Shown: piece by piece, positions 15,932 through 24,842 of the stretch
How positions within the stretch are numbered: position 1 is the stretch's first letter
Layout: every line of letters begins with the position of its first letter
From: Kutzneria sp. 744
GTDB lineage: Bacteria; Actinomycetota; Actinomycetes; Mycobacteriales; Pseudonocardiaceae
Reading direction: 5' to 3'
Length of the DNA stretch: 64,000 nt
NCBI RefSeq assembly: GCF_000568255.1
Contig: NZ_KK037166.1
Span: forward strand, 4,489,798-4,553,797
Notes under the pieces: model-generated
What the model saw: the letters and a program-made list of their open reading frames with translations, nothing else
Told to the model about the DNA's origin: nothing
Databases searched by the model: none
Made by a program: the position numbers and the translations under genes

Positions 15932-17749
15932 TCAGCCCGCGATCGACGCCCGCAGCCACAGTTCGCACGCCACGGTCTGCTGCAGCGGCTCGTGCAACCG
16001 GTCCGGCGGGATCGAATACCGGCACGCGGCCCGCAGTTGGCCGGTGTCGACGAACCCGAGGTCGGCCAGGCGAGAGCCCTCGCACAGCACGAGCAGGTGG
16101 CCGCGGTTGGCCCGGATGCCGGCCTCCTCGTCCGCGGAGCGGTCCACCTTGGCGTTTCTGACCTGTAACCGCGCCGGGACGATGCCCCGCATCGCCTCCG
16201 TGATCAGCGGCTTGTGCCGCCAGGGCGTGGCCCGCTCGTGCGGCCTCACCGACTGGCACGCCTCGACCACCCGGTCGTCGAGGAACGGAGCGGCCATGGA
16301 CATCCCGGTGGGAGCGACCATCTGGGCGAGCGAACGGACGAGCCGGGCGCGGCCGCGGATCGCCGAAAGGTCCGCGTGTCGCCCGCGAGTGCTTGCCAGC
16401 GGAGCGGCCGAGCCCGTGAGGGCGGCGAAGCTCTCCCGGATCAGCGCCCGGGCGTCCGGCGTCACCCACGGCGGCAGCCTCGGCGGGATGTCCCACTCCA
16501 GATCGATCAGGCGCAGCCGGGAGCCGCTGCCGGTCAGTTGGGAGCCCGAGGAGCTCAGCCAGGACGCGTACGGCTGCGCGCGCAGCGCGGTGACCATGCT
16601 CGGCAGCAGGGGCCAGCGGGTCCGGGCGCGAAATCCACGGAACATGTCGACCGCGCGCAGCGGGTGGGTGCGCAGCATTGTGTGCAGGTGGTTGGGCGCG
16701 CCTCCGAGAACCTCGTCGCCGCCGTGACCGGTCAGGTGCATCTGCGATCCAGCGGCGGCCATCCGCCGGTAGCCGGTCAACAGCTTCGCCCGGTCGATCA
16801 CGCCGACGGAGGGCTCGTCCAACGTGTCCTCGGCACCGGCGACGCCGTCGTAGACGAGGGGAAGTTGGTCGCGTGGCAACACGTCGTGCACCACGCCCGG
16901 CAGTTCGACGATCGTCCGGTCGGCCCAGACCAGGTCGTCGTCCGACGAGTCGAGCGCGCTCGCGGTGTAGGCGATGAGCTTGCCCTGGCCACGTGCGGCC
17001 AGGAATGTCACCGCCGTCGAGTCCAGGCCGCCGGACAGATCGCAGCTGACCGTTTCCGCGCCCCCGAGCCTGCATCGCACGGCGTCCGACAGCGCCGTCG
17101 CCAGGCGCCGGGCGCCCTCGCGCAACGGCAGCACCGGGGCCGGCGGCTGCCACCACCGGATCGTGCTGGCGCGTCCACTGGCCTCGACGAGCAGGAAACG
17201 GTCGGCGGGCAGCGCCGTCACGCCCTGCCACATCGGCACGTCGTCCAGTGGGTGCGGGCGCGTCGGATCGAGCAGCGACAACGCAACCGCGTGCTGGTTC
17301 AGCTCGGCGTCGATGAGCCAGCCGAGAACATCGGCGCGGTCGGCCGCGACCAGTTGGCCGTCCAGCTCTGCGTGGAACACCCGCCGAACGCCGGATGCCG
17401 TGCCCTGCACCCGCTGCCGGCCGCCCAGGTCGGCGATCACGTGACAGCTGCCCGTCATGTCCGCCAACGCGGTGTCGAGCGCGGACACATCCCTGGTCCG
17501 TTCCACCAGCCGGGCCAGGTGGTCCGTCGAGACCGCGGTGTGCCCGATCAGCGCGACGCGCGAACGGCCCGCCACGTGGAGCATGATCTGGTCGTCCGGC
17601 CAGCTGCCCACCAGCCACGGTCTTCCCGACGGATAGGCCACCGAGCGGGTCGCGTGATGAAGCAGTGCGAGAATGGCCTCGGCTCGCGTGGGCGCGTCCG
17701 GCAAAACGACGAACCACGGTATCCCGGGCATCAGGATGGGAAATCGCAT
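15932..17749 (-). CDS. Asparagine synthetase-like enzyme, lasso peptide cyclase type (copy 2)
   Basis: 605 residues from ATG 17749 (GAGGGA upstream). Clearly paralogous to copy 1: both begin with a '...PWFVVLPD...'-like segment (here 'GIPWFVVLPDA') and share 'SGRPWLVG' and the 'AAPFLDDRVVEAC' motif. The P-loop is 'VSCDLSGGLDSTAV', followed by 'DRAKLLTGYRRMAAAG' and an intact 'HLTGHGGDEVLGG'. No Cys at position 2, so no glutaminase activity is expected. It best fits the lasso cyclase subfamily. Upstream sequence holds no evident precursor or B-protein genes. Confidence 0.87.
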   Translation of the reverse strand: MRFPILMPGIPWFVVLPDAPTRAEAILALLHHATRSVAYPSGRPWLVGSWPDDQIMLHVAGRSRVALIGHTAVSTDHLARLVERTRDVSALDTALADMTGSCHVIADLGGRQRVQGTASGVRRVFHAELDGQLVAADRADVLGWLIDAELNQHAVALSLLDPTRPHPLDDVPMWQGVTALPADRFLLVEASGRASTIRWWQPPAPVLPLREGARRLATALSDAVRCRLGGAETVSCDLSGGLDSTAVTFLAARGQGKLIAYTASALDSSDDDLVWADRTIVELPGVVHDVLPRDQLPLVYDGVAGAEDTLDEPSVGVIDRAKLLTGYRRMAAAGSQMHLTGHGGDEVLGGAPNHLHTMLRTHPLRAVDMFRGFRARTRWPLLPSMVTALRAQPYASWLSSSGSQLTGSGSRLRLIDLEWDIPPRLPPWVTPDARALIRESFAALTGSAAPLASTRGRHADLSAIRGRARLVRSLAQMVAPTGMSMAAPFLDDRVVEACQSVRPHERATPWRHKPLITEAMRGIVPARLQVRNAKVDRSADEEAGIRANRGHLLVLCEGSRLADLGFVDTGQLRAACRYSIPPDRLHEPLQQTVACELWLRASIAG

Positions 17750-18334
17750 TGTCCCTCGACAGCGTCAGATTCTAACGTTTGTTGCGGGGGTGAGACAGTG
17801 GCGGCGGCCGCGCGAATCGAGGAGACCACCGCCGCGGAAATCGCGCCTCGCTGGCCCCGAAGCGGCGCCGATGACGCAGACGGCAATCACCGCCATGATC
17901 CTCGGGCGCACGCGGACGACCACACCATGCAGCGACGGTTCACCTCGTCCGGCGGGTCATCCGCGCATCCGGCCCCAGCTCGGCGCGGCCTCCTCCCACG
18001 CTCGTCGACGCGCCGAAACGGCGAGGTGGCGACGAGCGAAGTTCGCGACAGTGTGAGCATGAACGGAACCAACTCCCTCGTGAATCTCCGCGACCGCGGG
18101 CACTAAAAGACATCGACGAAATCTGCGCGTCCCGGCGTTGCGCCGCCACGTCTGTATCTATCAAGAGATTGCGGTCAACACGGTAACAACGACCCCAACA
18201 TCACGGGAGGGGCCATATCGCTGGCCCCCGAAACGATGAACTTAAAAAGGGAGAACTAATCCGGCCGACAGCCGGCTCCGGGCAGGAAATTTTCACGCCA
18301 CCCGTGCGCCACCGTTTCGGACACGTCACCCCGG
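17750..18334. other. Intergenic region upstream of cyclase copy 2
   Basis: 585 bp read in all three minus-strand frames for a lasso precursor, PqqD-like recognition protein or transglutaminase-like peptidase; none found. One 48-codon frame from GTG 18102 has no ribosome site. A small hairpin (GGGGCCA/TGGCCCC, 18209-18228) about 107 nt past the PAP2 stop may terminate that gene. Confidence 0.4.
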
Positions 18335-19111
18335 TCACCGGCGAGATGGCTCACACCGGTCCCGGCGCCCCTCACGGGCGATCTCGTGCTGGCCGAGGTC
18401 GTGTCGCTCGGCCGGCACAAGACCCCGCACCGGCCGGACGGCCGCCGCGTGGGACAACCCGCGACCGCCACGCTCCAGCGGACCGCACGGTCCGCCCCCG
18501 AACTTGTCGATCACGAGCGCGACGACGAGCACCGACGCCACGGCGACACAGATCCCGCCCAGCGTGTCCGTGGCGTAGTGCCAGTTCCGACCCACGAGTG
18601 CGACGGAGACCGCCACGGACACGCCGAACCCGAGCAGGGTAAGCATCGCCTTGACCATGGGCGAGGTCAGCCATGCGCCGCCGAGAAACAGCACGAGGAC
18701 GACCGTGGCCACGGCGGCCGGGCCCGTGGTGTGGCCGCTGGGGAACGCCAGCTGTCCGTAACGGGTCCGCCCGACCATCGGCTTGAGCAGAAGTTCGGTG
18801 ACGAGCACCGCCGCGGTCGGGCCGACGACGGCCAACAGCACCATCCGCCAACGGCCCAGCGCGGCGGTCCCCAGTGCCAGGCCGACGACCAGCGCGGCGA
18901 CGGACAGCGGATCACCGATCCTGATCACCTGTTCCATCAGGCCGACGTGCTGTCCGGCGAGCTGATGCACCCAGTGGGCGACGAACCTGTCCACGCCGGC
19001 GGGCGAACTTCTTTGGTGAAACCACGCACCGAGCCCGGCCACGATGATGACGCACAACAGCGCGATCATCGCAGCGGGGTAGCGCAGCCGTATCGGAACC
19101 AATAAATCCAT
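18335..19111 (-). CDS. PAP2 family (acid phosphatase-like) integral membrane phosphatase
   Basis: 258 residues from ATG 19111; GTG 19138 is an in-frame alternative and neither has a clear ribosome site. About six hydrophobic segments. The three PAP2 phosphatase motifs are present: 'KPMVGRTRYG', 'FPSGHTTGP' with the catalytic His, and 'VGRNWHYATDTLGG' with the nucleophile His and Asp. It probably dephosphorylates lipid phosphates or undecaprenyl pyrophosphate at the outer face of the membrane. The Arg-rich C-terminal tail (last about 45 residues) is cytoplasmic by prediction. No operon partner. Confidence 0.88.
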   Translation of the reverse strand: MDLLVPIRLRYPAAMIALLCVIIVAGLGAWFHQRSSPAGVDRFVAHWVHQLAGQHVGLMEQVIRIGDPLSVAALVVGLALGTAALGRWRMVLLAVVGPTAAVLVTELLLKPMVGRTRYGQLAFPSGHTTGPAAVATVVLVLFLGGAWLTSPMVKAMLTLLGFGVSVAVSVALVGRNWHYATDTLGGICVAVASVLVVALVIDKFGGGPCGPLERGGRGLSHAAAVRPVRGLVPAERHDLGQHEIAREGRRDRCEPSRR

Positions 19112-19237
19112 GTCGCGACGTAGATTTTCAGCGAGCACAATTCACACTAGGTCGACGAGGACGTGACCGGGGCCACGTCACTCGAATGGGCGTCGACCAT
19201 TCGGCTAGCGGCCAACCACCGACGTGGCCGCATACCG

Positions 19238-19444
19238 TCACTCGCGTTCGGGGCAGACTTGCTTCAGCGCCCGAAGAAACGTCGTCACCGATCCCTGGCG
19301 GAACACCAGGACCGGTCCACTCGGATTCTTGGAGTCGCGCACCAGGGTGCGGTCCACGCATATCGCCATCTCAACGCACGCGCCTTGCCCGACGCTCCGG
19401 CTGCTCTTGCGCCAGGTCAGGTCCGCCAGATCGAGATCGTGCAA
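19238..19444 (-). CDS. DUF397 domain protein
   Basis: 68 residues from TTG 19444, immediately after the stop of the XRE gene. The DUF397 signature is clear: 'LTWRKSSRSVGQGACVEMA' near the start, then 'VRDSKNPSGPVLVF' and terminal 'FLRALKQ'. DUF397 proteins are typically encoded beside XRE/DUF5753 regulators in actinomycetes (bldB/abaA-like and whiJ-like systems) and probably modulate the regulator. The start directly abuts the upstream stop, so coupled translation is likely. Confidence 0.92.
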   Translation of the reverse strand: MHDLDLADLTWRKSSRSVGQGACVEMAICVDRTLVRDSKNPSGPVLVFRQGSVTTFLRALKQVCPERE

Positions 19445-20299
19445 CTACAGCTCCTTAGCGATTCGGTGGATGAGGTGGATCGTTCCCCGCGGATCGACCG
19501 CCTTGCGGCACAGATGGTCGAACACCCGCGAGTAGTCGGCGATCTCATCGAACTTCTCCAGGTAGAGACTGCCGACCTGGGTTTCAAGATAGACGACATC
19601 TCGGTCGCTCGCCTCCGGGAACCGGAGCATGACGAAAGGGCCGAGCATGGCCGGATGCGCTCCGGCGGAAATCGGCAGCGCCCGCACCGTCACGTTCGGC
19701 AACTCGGCGAGCTGCGCGAGGTGACGCAACTGCTCGGACATCACCGCCCGCCCGCCCACGGGACGGCGCAGAGCGGCCTCGCTGTGCACGACATGCAGCT
19801 CGAGCGGCTGCTCGTCATGCAGCCGGCGCTGCCGCTTCAGCCGAAGCTCCACTCGCCTGTCGACCTCGTCGGCGGACGGCGTGTCCACTGTGGCCAGTGT
19901 GACAGCGGTCGCGTAGTCATGTGTTTGCAGCAGCCCGTTGACCACCTCACCTTCGTATGTTCGGCATTCCGCCGCCTCGGCCTCCAACCCGACGTAGGTG
20001 GCCAACCAGTCGGGGAGCACGTCACTGTAACTATGCCACCAGCTCTTCTTCCCGGAATCTCTGGCGAGCTGGATGAGGCGGTCCGCCTCAACCCCGGTGA
20101 CACCGTAGAAATCCAGCATAAGACGCACGTCACCGACGCTGACCGCACCCCTCCCCTTCTCAATGCGAGAAATTTTCGGATGCCGACAGTCGAGGTACGC
20201 GGCGACGTCCTCGAGCTTCATGCCGGAAAACTCTCGTAGTCGCCGCAACTCGGCCGCCAGACGCCTGCGGCGGACTGTCGGACTGTAGTCAAGGGCCAT
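19445..20299 (-). CDS. XRE-family HTH regulator with C-terminal DUF5753 domain
   Basis: 284 residues from ATG 20299, chosen over GTG 20305 because GAGGAG sits at the right distance. Residues about 10-70 form an XRE HTH ('LRRLREFSGMKLEDVAAYL' and 'HPKISRIEKGR'). Residues about 95-270 are a DUF5753 domain ('LEAEAAECRTYEGEVVNGLL', 'TVRALPISAGAHPAM', 'VYLETQ'). Together with the DUF397 gene it forms a WhiJ-like pair, a family that affects development and antibiotic production. Its targets are unknown. Confidence 0.92.
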   Translation of the reverse strand: MALDYSPTVRRRRLAAELRRLREFSGMKLEDVAAYLDCRHPKISRIEKGRGAVSVGDVRLMLDFYGVTGVEADRLIQLARDSGKKSWWHSYSDVLPDWLATYVGLEAEAAECRTYEGEVVNGLLQTHDYATAVTLATVDTPSADEVDRRVELRLKRQRRLHDEQPLELHVVHSEAALRRPVGGRAVMSEQLRHLAQLAELPNVTVRALPISAGAHPAMLGPFVMLRFPEASDRDVVYLETQVGSLYLEKFDEIADYSRVFDHLCRKAVDPRGTIHLIHRIAKEL

Positions 20300-21019
20300 C
20301 GACACTCCTCAGATTGCCGACACGACCCCCAAGGACTCCCGCTTATCAGGAGTATGGGGCTGGAGCGGGGCCAGTACACAAGCTGGATCGAACTCTCGGG
20401 TTCCGCCGAAGGTGTTCTCTTGCGGAGAGGCCGTTCGGCGTAACGGCCGGAAAACCTCGATGGCCGATGTACAAGCCTGTACGTACACGGCAGGCTCTAG
20501 CCATACAAGACGTACAGCCCAGGAGATGACCGAACGTGAACCGTGTTCATTCACTGGGCATCATTTCAGGAGTCGACCGTCAGCGGGATGGGCTGCTCGA
20601 GGAAGCAACCGGGCGACGCCGCGGATCACCGGTCACGCCCTCCGCGCCGTATGCGCTGTCGGCTCCTGTCACTGGCACTGGGAACACGTTGTCGTGCCCT
20701 CACTCAGTGCCAGCCCCGCCGGGTGGCGGTGCGGCAGTTCTCCGCCGCGGCGCCCACCGCCACCCGGCCCTCTGCTGCGGTGGGGGCGGATCGTCCCCGT
20801 GCCCGTCCTCACCGCACCCCACCGGCGCCGGCCCGACCCGGTCGGCGCCCGCAAGACGCCGTGCGCCGCAGGGCCCGCCCCATGGCTGGTAGGCCGCCTA
20901 CTCGTCGCACGGCACACCGCGGTGGGGCCGGAAACCGTACGCCCCTCTCCACCCGGCCCCACCGCGCCTCCATCCGTCCACCGCGATTTCCGGTGGCAGA
21001 ACGAATCAGGTGATCGATC
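20300..21019. other. 720-bp region without a firm gene
   Basis: Upstream of the XRE/DUF397 pair and the 163-residue protein. Several GC-driven ORFs overlap here. One plus-strand frame between about 20600 and 20800 has Cys/His/Trp-containing sequence ('VCAVGSCHWHWEHVVV') that might be remnant coding sequence, but no start or family is evident. Confidence 0.35.
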
Positions 21020-21511
21020 GTGCCGAACGTCGTCGCGCCCGCGGACCGCCCACCCGAACAGATGGCGGCAAGGGCGCAGGCATTCCAGCAGCTCTACGAC
21101 TGGCCGGTGTGCGTGTCCCCGGAGACAGGCGATCTCGTGCTCGCCGTGCGCGCGGGCGTCGACGCCATCACCGTCCGCGGTGAGCTCGGTGTCCAGGCCC
21201 AGCGCCTGCTGTGCACCCGTCTGCTCGCCGGACCGGTGCTGCTGCTGCCGAAGAAGGATCCGGAGCAGCTCCCGGACTGGGTGTTCCTCACCGGTCCGGC
21301 GCAGAACCTGTCCCGGCAGGCGGTGGCGGACATCGGACGCGTCGGCGTCCGGCTCTGGCCGCATGACGAGTTCGTCCCGCTGCCGCCGTCGCGGCTGCCC
21401 GGCGGCGAGGTCCGCTGGTCCACCAGTCCCATCCTGGGGCGTCCACTGCCCTCCTGGATCAGCGTGATCGGGGCGATACGCTCGGTCGCCGCCGATGGCG
21501 GCGCACCGTGA
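21020..21511 (+). CDS. Conserved-looking hypothetical protein
   Basis: 163 residues from GTG 21020 with AGGTGA about 6 nt upstream. No signal peptide or membrane segment. It has a mixed alpha/beta pattern with 'QLYDWPVCVSPETGDLVLAVRAG' read as motifs around 'YDWPVCVS' and 'LVLAVRAGVDAI', then 'LLPKKDPEQLPDWVFLTG' and 'RWSTSPILGRPLPSW'. The coding quality is good. I do not recognise the family. Its position near XRE/DUF397 regulators is common for actinomycete accessory proteins, but no function follows. Confidence 0.7.
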   Translation: MPNVVAPADRPPEQMAARAQAFQQLYDWPVCVSPETGDLVLAVRAGVDAITVRGELGVQAQRLLCTRLLAGPVLLLPKKDPEQLPDWVFLTGPAQNLSRQAVADIGRVGVRLWPHDEFVPLPPSRLPGGEVRWSTSPILGRPLPSWISVIGAIRSVAADGGAP

Positions 21512-21753
21512 CGTGCGCCTGTAGCGCTCACTGCATATGTGCGGTCGAGCTGGTGCTCACCGTGCTGAGCGTGTTCCCCGACATCGTGATGGCGGTGCGG
21601 GACTGGCCCGGGCGGTCCACACGGTCGGCAGGCGCGCGCACCGTGAGCCTCCCGGCGGGTGCGCCCGCCGCCGGGCGGCTGGATCTGGCTCATCCCGAAG
21701 GCGCCGGTTCGGTGCACCGACGGCGCATGAAGCACGTTCGCCATCACTCGTAG
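21508..21753 (+). CDS. Possible small ORF coupled to the preceding gene
   Basis: 81 residues from GTG 21508, overlapping the preceding stop as GTGA. The first half has Cys and a hydrophobic stretch ('VELVLTVLSVFPDIVMAV'); the second half is Arg/Pro/Ala-rich and looks like translated GC-rich noise. The overlap is the only positive evidence. Confidence 0.25.
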   Translation: MTCACSAHCICAVELVLTVLSVFPDIVMAVRDWPGRSTRSAGARTVSLPAGAPAAGRLDLAHPEGAGSVHRRRMKHVRHHS

Positions 21754-21812
21754 TCGTCCACCGGCAAGCCGATTCGGCTCAACCAACGTTTACCACCCAG
21801 TGGGGGCAGTAC

Positions 21813-23090
21813 ATGGATCAGTCCAGCCGGAGCAACGGATCCAACAACGGCTGGGTGCCAAGCACGGCGCTGTTGCCCCGTGGTGTCTACCTTCCCGAGG
21901 TGCACCTCGTCGGTGGCACCCGAGCGGAGGCCGTCAAGCTCGCGCCGGTCGCCGAGGCGATCCGCGCTCGGGGCCGAATGGGCTGCCTGATGGTGGCCAC
22001 CGGCGAGCAGGAGCTCGTGTTCGACCAGGCGCTGGAGGTGTTCGGGATGCGGCCGGACATCCGGCTGCCGATCGAACCACGCGGTGGTCGACCCGAATTG
22101 CTCGGCTCGCTCACCCGGCTGCTGGACGAGCACTTCGCCCGTCGCCGGCCAGCGACGGTCGTGGTCCAAGGCGACACCACGACCGCGCTGGCCGGCGCGC
22201 TCGCGGCATTCTGGCGCGGGATTCCCGTCGTCCATCTGGAAGCCGGCCTGCGCACCCACGATCTGCGCGCGCCGTTCCCGGAGGAGGCCACCCGACGCCT
22301 GGTCGACCGCATCAGTTCGCTGCACCTGGCCCCGACGGCGGGCGCCGCCGCCAACCTGCACGCGGAGGGCATCACCGGCGCCGGCGTGCTGGTGGTGGGC
22401 AACACCGTCGTGGACGCGCTGACGCGGGTCGCCGGCCGGCCGGTCAACTACCACGATCCGCGCCTGGCGGCCGTGGAATGGCGGGCGCGCAGCGGGCAGA
22501 CCCGGCTGGTGTTGGTGACCGTGCACCGCACCGAGTCCCTGGGCGCTCCGCTGTCGCGGATCATGAGCGCGCTGCGCACGCTGCTGGAGCGCCACCAGGA
22601 CGTGGAGATCGTGTTGCCGATCCACCCCAACGACGCCGTGCGCAAGCAGCTCATGACCGGGTTGTTCGGTGCCGAACGAGTGCACTTCACCGCGCCACTG
22701 CCCTACGACGAGTTCTGCCGGCTGCTCACGACCGCACGACTGGTGCTGTCCGATTCTGGTGGCGTGCAGGAGGAAGCGCCGACCATCGGGGTGCCCGTGC
22801 TGGTGCTGCGGGACCTGACCGAGCGGCTGGAGGCGCTGGAGACCGGCGACTCCCGGCTGGTGGGCTCCGACCCGCAGGTGATCGTGGACCTGGCCTCGCG
22901 CTTCCTCGACGAGCCCGCCGAGCGCGGCGCCGGCGCCGCCAACCCGTTCGGGGACGGCTACGCCGCACCGCGGGTCGAGCACGGAATCGCCTGGCTGCTC
23001 GGGCTGGAGCAGCTGCCGCCGTCCGCTCCCGCGACGATGCGGTACACGCCGTCGGAGCGCGTCTGGGCGCAGCCGGCGGCCAGGACCTGA
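21813..23090 (+). CDS. UDP-N-acetylglucosamine 2-epimerase (non-hydrolysing type)
   Basis: 425 residues from ATG 21813. Full-length match to WecB-type epimerases: 'HLVGGTRAEAVKLAPV' near residue 30 (normal form GTRPE; here Ala replaces Pro), 'VVVQGDTTTALAGALAAF', 'VVHLEAGLRTHDLRAPFPEE', 'LVTVHRTES' (family HRxEN; here Thr-Glu-Ser) and 'LSDSGGVQEEAPTIGVPVL'. It interconverts UDP-GlcNAc and UDP-ManNAc. The first 25 residues are polar and unlike the family. It stands alone, with no wall or capsule genes nearby, so a role in tailoring or cell-surface glycans is open. Confidence 0.88.
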   Translation: MDQSSRSNGSNNGWVPSTALLPRGVYLPEVHLVGGTRAEAVKLAPVAEAIRARGRMGCLMVATGEQELVFDQALEVFGMRPDIRLPIEPRGGRPELLGSLTRLLDEHFARRRPATVVVQGDTTTALAGALAAFWRGIPVVHLEAGLRTHDLRAPFPEEATRRLVDRISSLHLAPTAGAAANLHAEGITGAGVLVVGNTVVDALTRVAGRPVNYHDPRLAAVEWRARSGQTRLVLVTVHRTESLGAPLSRIMSALRTLLERHQDVEIVLPIHPNDAVRKQLMTGLFGAERVHFTAPLPYDEFCRLLTTARLVLSDSGGVQEEAPTIGVPVLVLRDLTERLEALETGDSRLVGSDPQVIVDLASRFLDEPAERGAGAANPFGDGYAAPRVEHGIAWLLGLEQLPPSAPATMRYTPSERVWAQPAART

Positions 23091-23485
23091 CGCCCGCGGC
23101 CATTTCAGAAGTGAGCTCTCCCGTTGTCCCGTGTCGGCCGGGTTCTTGGCGAACGTCCGCACAGCGCCTAGTCTGGCGTCCGCGCGCCGGCCGCGGACAA
23201 TAGTCCCATGATCGCTCGATCAGTCTAGGGATCATGAGCAACCGGGCTAGCTCCTCTCATCACACGGCCGGCAGGCGAAAATCGTCATCACGCGCGCTAC
23301 CTTGACACAGCGTTCGCCGAGGCCGTTTGTCCGCGAATGACGAATGCTCCGGACGGCGCATCCTCGTGCGGAATACCAGAATTCGCACATGCCGCGTGTC
23401 GACGGCACATGGAAGAAGTCACGAGCACGATCCCCGGCCTCGCACCGCGAGCACATAATCGGATCATCGCGACAGGAGACCGGAA
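23091..23485. other. Intergenic region
   Basis: 395 bp between the epimerase stop and the HTH gene. No ORF with family resemblance on either strand; no repeat noted. Confidence 0.4.
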
Positions 23486-23887
23486 GTGGAGGATCGGCCA
23501 ATACCTGAGTTGATTTCCGAACTGATCAAGCACGCCAGGATGGAGCGCGGCCTGAGCCAGACGGGCCTCGCCATGACCCTGGCCGAGGTGTCGGGCCAGG
23601 ACACCGTGACCCGCTCCGAGGTGTCCAGGTGGGAACGCGGCAAGCGCATCCCCACCCGACACTGGTTGCGCTGGCTCAGCGAGGTCCTCGGGCTTTCGTT
23701 GGAGCGCCTCGAATACGCGGCGACCTTCTCCAGGAGGTTTCGGGCGGTGAAATCGGTTACAGACGTGCTTCCCATGGCCGGCCGTGGAAGCGCCGAACCG
23801 GGAGCAATACCGCGCCAGACCTCGAACGAGGTCACCATAAACGTCGACCACGACCGCAACACATTCCGCGCACCGGGGGCCAAATAG
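23486..23887 (+). CDS. Small XRE-family HTH regulator
   Basis: 133 residues from GTG 23486 with GACCGGAAG upstream. Residues about 10-75 form a Cro/C1-type HTH ('LIKHARMERGLSQTGLAMTL', 'TRSEVSRWERGKRIPTRHW', 'LSEVLGLSLERLEYAA'). The C-terminal 50 residues are polar and show no domain. The 'SRWERGKRIP' motif is typical of actinobacterial regulators. It precedes the lamin-tail gene by 225 nt in the same direction, which may place that gene under its control. Confidence 0.85.
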   Translation: MEDRPIPELISELIKHARMERGLSQTGLAMTLAEVSGQDTVTRSEVSRWERGKRIPTRHWLRWLSEVLGLSLERLEYAATFSRRFRAVKSVTDVLPMAGRGSAEPGAIPRQTSNEVTINVDHDRNTFRAPGAK

Positions 23888-24112
23888 TTGGCCTCTTTCC
23901 AGCACGCCCTTCCCCCGGCAAGCTTTGCGGCAGGGTTCGCCAGGTTTCAGACGCATCAACGCCACATTGCACAGAAAACAGCCTCCGAACCCTGCGGGGC
24001 AGCACATCGTTCGGGAGGGGAATTCGCGACGCTTACCGCGACCCACCGGATTGGGCAGCCCTCCCGACAAAACCAAGCGCTTTACTACTATTCCAAGAAG
24101 GAGACAACACTC

Positions 24113-24712
24113 ATGAGGCGTTCCCTCGTGGCCCTCGTAGCAGCGGGTATCGCTGCGCTCTCGCTGATCACCGGCGCCGCGACCGCGTCCGCAGCGCCGC
24201 AGTCGGTGGCGAGCGTGCAGAAGTCCTTCACCTTCGTGATCGACCAGCTCGCCACCCGCGGCCCCAACGGCTCGGCCGACCAGTACGTCCAGATCAAGAA
24301 CCTCAGCCAGGTCCCGCAGGACCTGAGCGGATTCAAGATTGCGGTCGCGCCCAGCCCGTCCCAGATCTTCGAGGTGGCCACGATCCCCCAGGGCACCATC
24401 CTGCAGCCGGGCCGGGTGTACGTGATCGCCAACCCGCAGGGCTACAGCGGCCCGGTCGTCGACCAGTACTTCACCGGCACCCTCCCGCTCACTGACCGGG
24501 TCGGCGTCGCGCTGCTGTCCCCGTCCAACGCCACGGTCGACTCGATGGCCACCATCGCGTCGTCGCCGTTCGTGATGAGGGCGCCGGCCACCCCTCTGAC
24601 CAGCGACCAGCCGCTGGCCCTCGTGCGGTTCACCAACACCGACAACAACGCCGTCGACTTCCACATCGCACCGCGGACCCCGGGGCTGCCCAGCCCGGTG
24701 ACGCTCTTCTGA
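24113..24712 (+). CDS. Secreted lamin-tail domain (LTD) protein
   Basis: 199 residues from ATG 24113 (AAGGAG 8-9 nt upstream). Clear Sec signal peptide: 'MRRSLVALVAAGIAAL', cleavage after 'ATASA' near residue 28. The mature protein is an immunoglobulin-like lamin-tail domain: 'ADQYVQIKNLS', 'DLSGFKIAV', 'ILQPGRVYVIANP' and 'VGVALLSPSNATVDS'. Bacterial LTD proteins are extracellular, often attached to nucleases or wall proteins. This one is a single domain without a catalytic partner, so a surface-binding role is a guess. Confidence 0.88.
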   Translation: MRRSLVALVAAGIAALSLITGAATASAAPQSVASVQKSFTFVIDQLATRGPNGSADQYVQIKNLSQVPQDLSGFKIAVAPSPSQIFEVATIPQGTILQPGRVYVIANPQGYSGPVVDQYFTGTLPLTDRVGVALLSPSNATVDSMATIASSPFVMRAPATPLTSDQPLALVRFTNTDNNAVDFHIAPRTPGLPSPVTLF

Positions 24713-24791
24713 AACGGAATCTGACAGCCTTCTCCGCCACGGCGCGGTGACCGGCCGAACCGGCGGTCGAGCGACAAGCTGTCACGAACAA

Positions 24792-24826
24792 GGGGCCTAC
24801 CGAGACTTGACGTCTCGGTAGGCCCC
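24792..24826. terminator. Bidirectional terminator between LTD gene and MMPL gene
   Basis: Perfect 15-bp stem GGGGCCTACCGAGAC / GTCTCGGTAGGCCCC with a 5-nt loop, between two convergent genes. Confidence 0.88.
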
Positions 24827-24842
24827 GTCGTCGCTGGCCGGC

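Noticed and set aside
17940..18164. 74-residue minus-strand ORF upstream of cyclase copy 2 as precursor candidate
   Set aside because: No lasso leader motif or ribosome site; Arg/Ser-rich translation expected by chance.
20412..21467. 351-codon plus-strand ORF over the XRE upstream region and the 163-residue gene
   Set aside because: Overlaps the better-supported gene at 21020-21511 in another frame and reads as Pro/Arg-rich noise.
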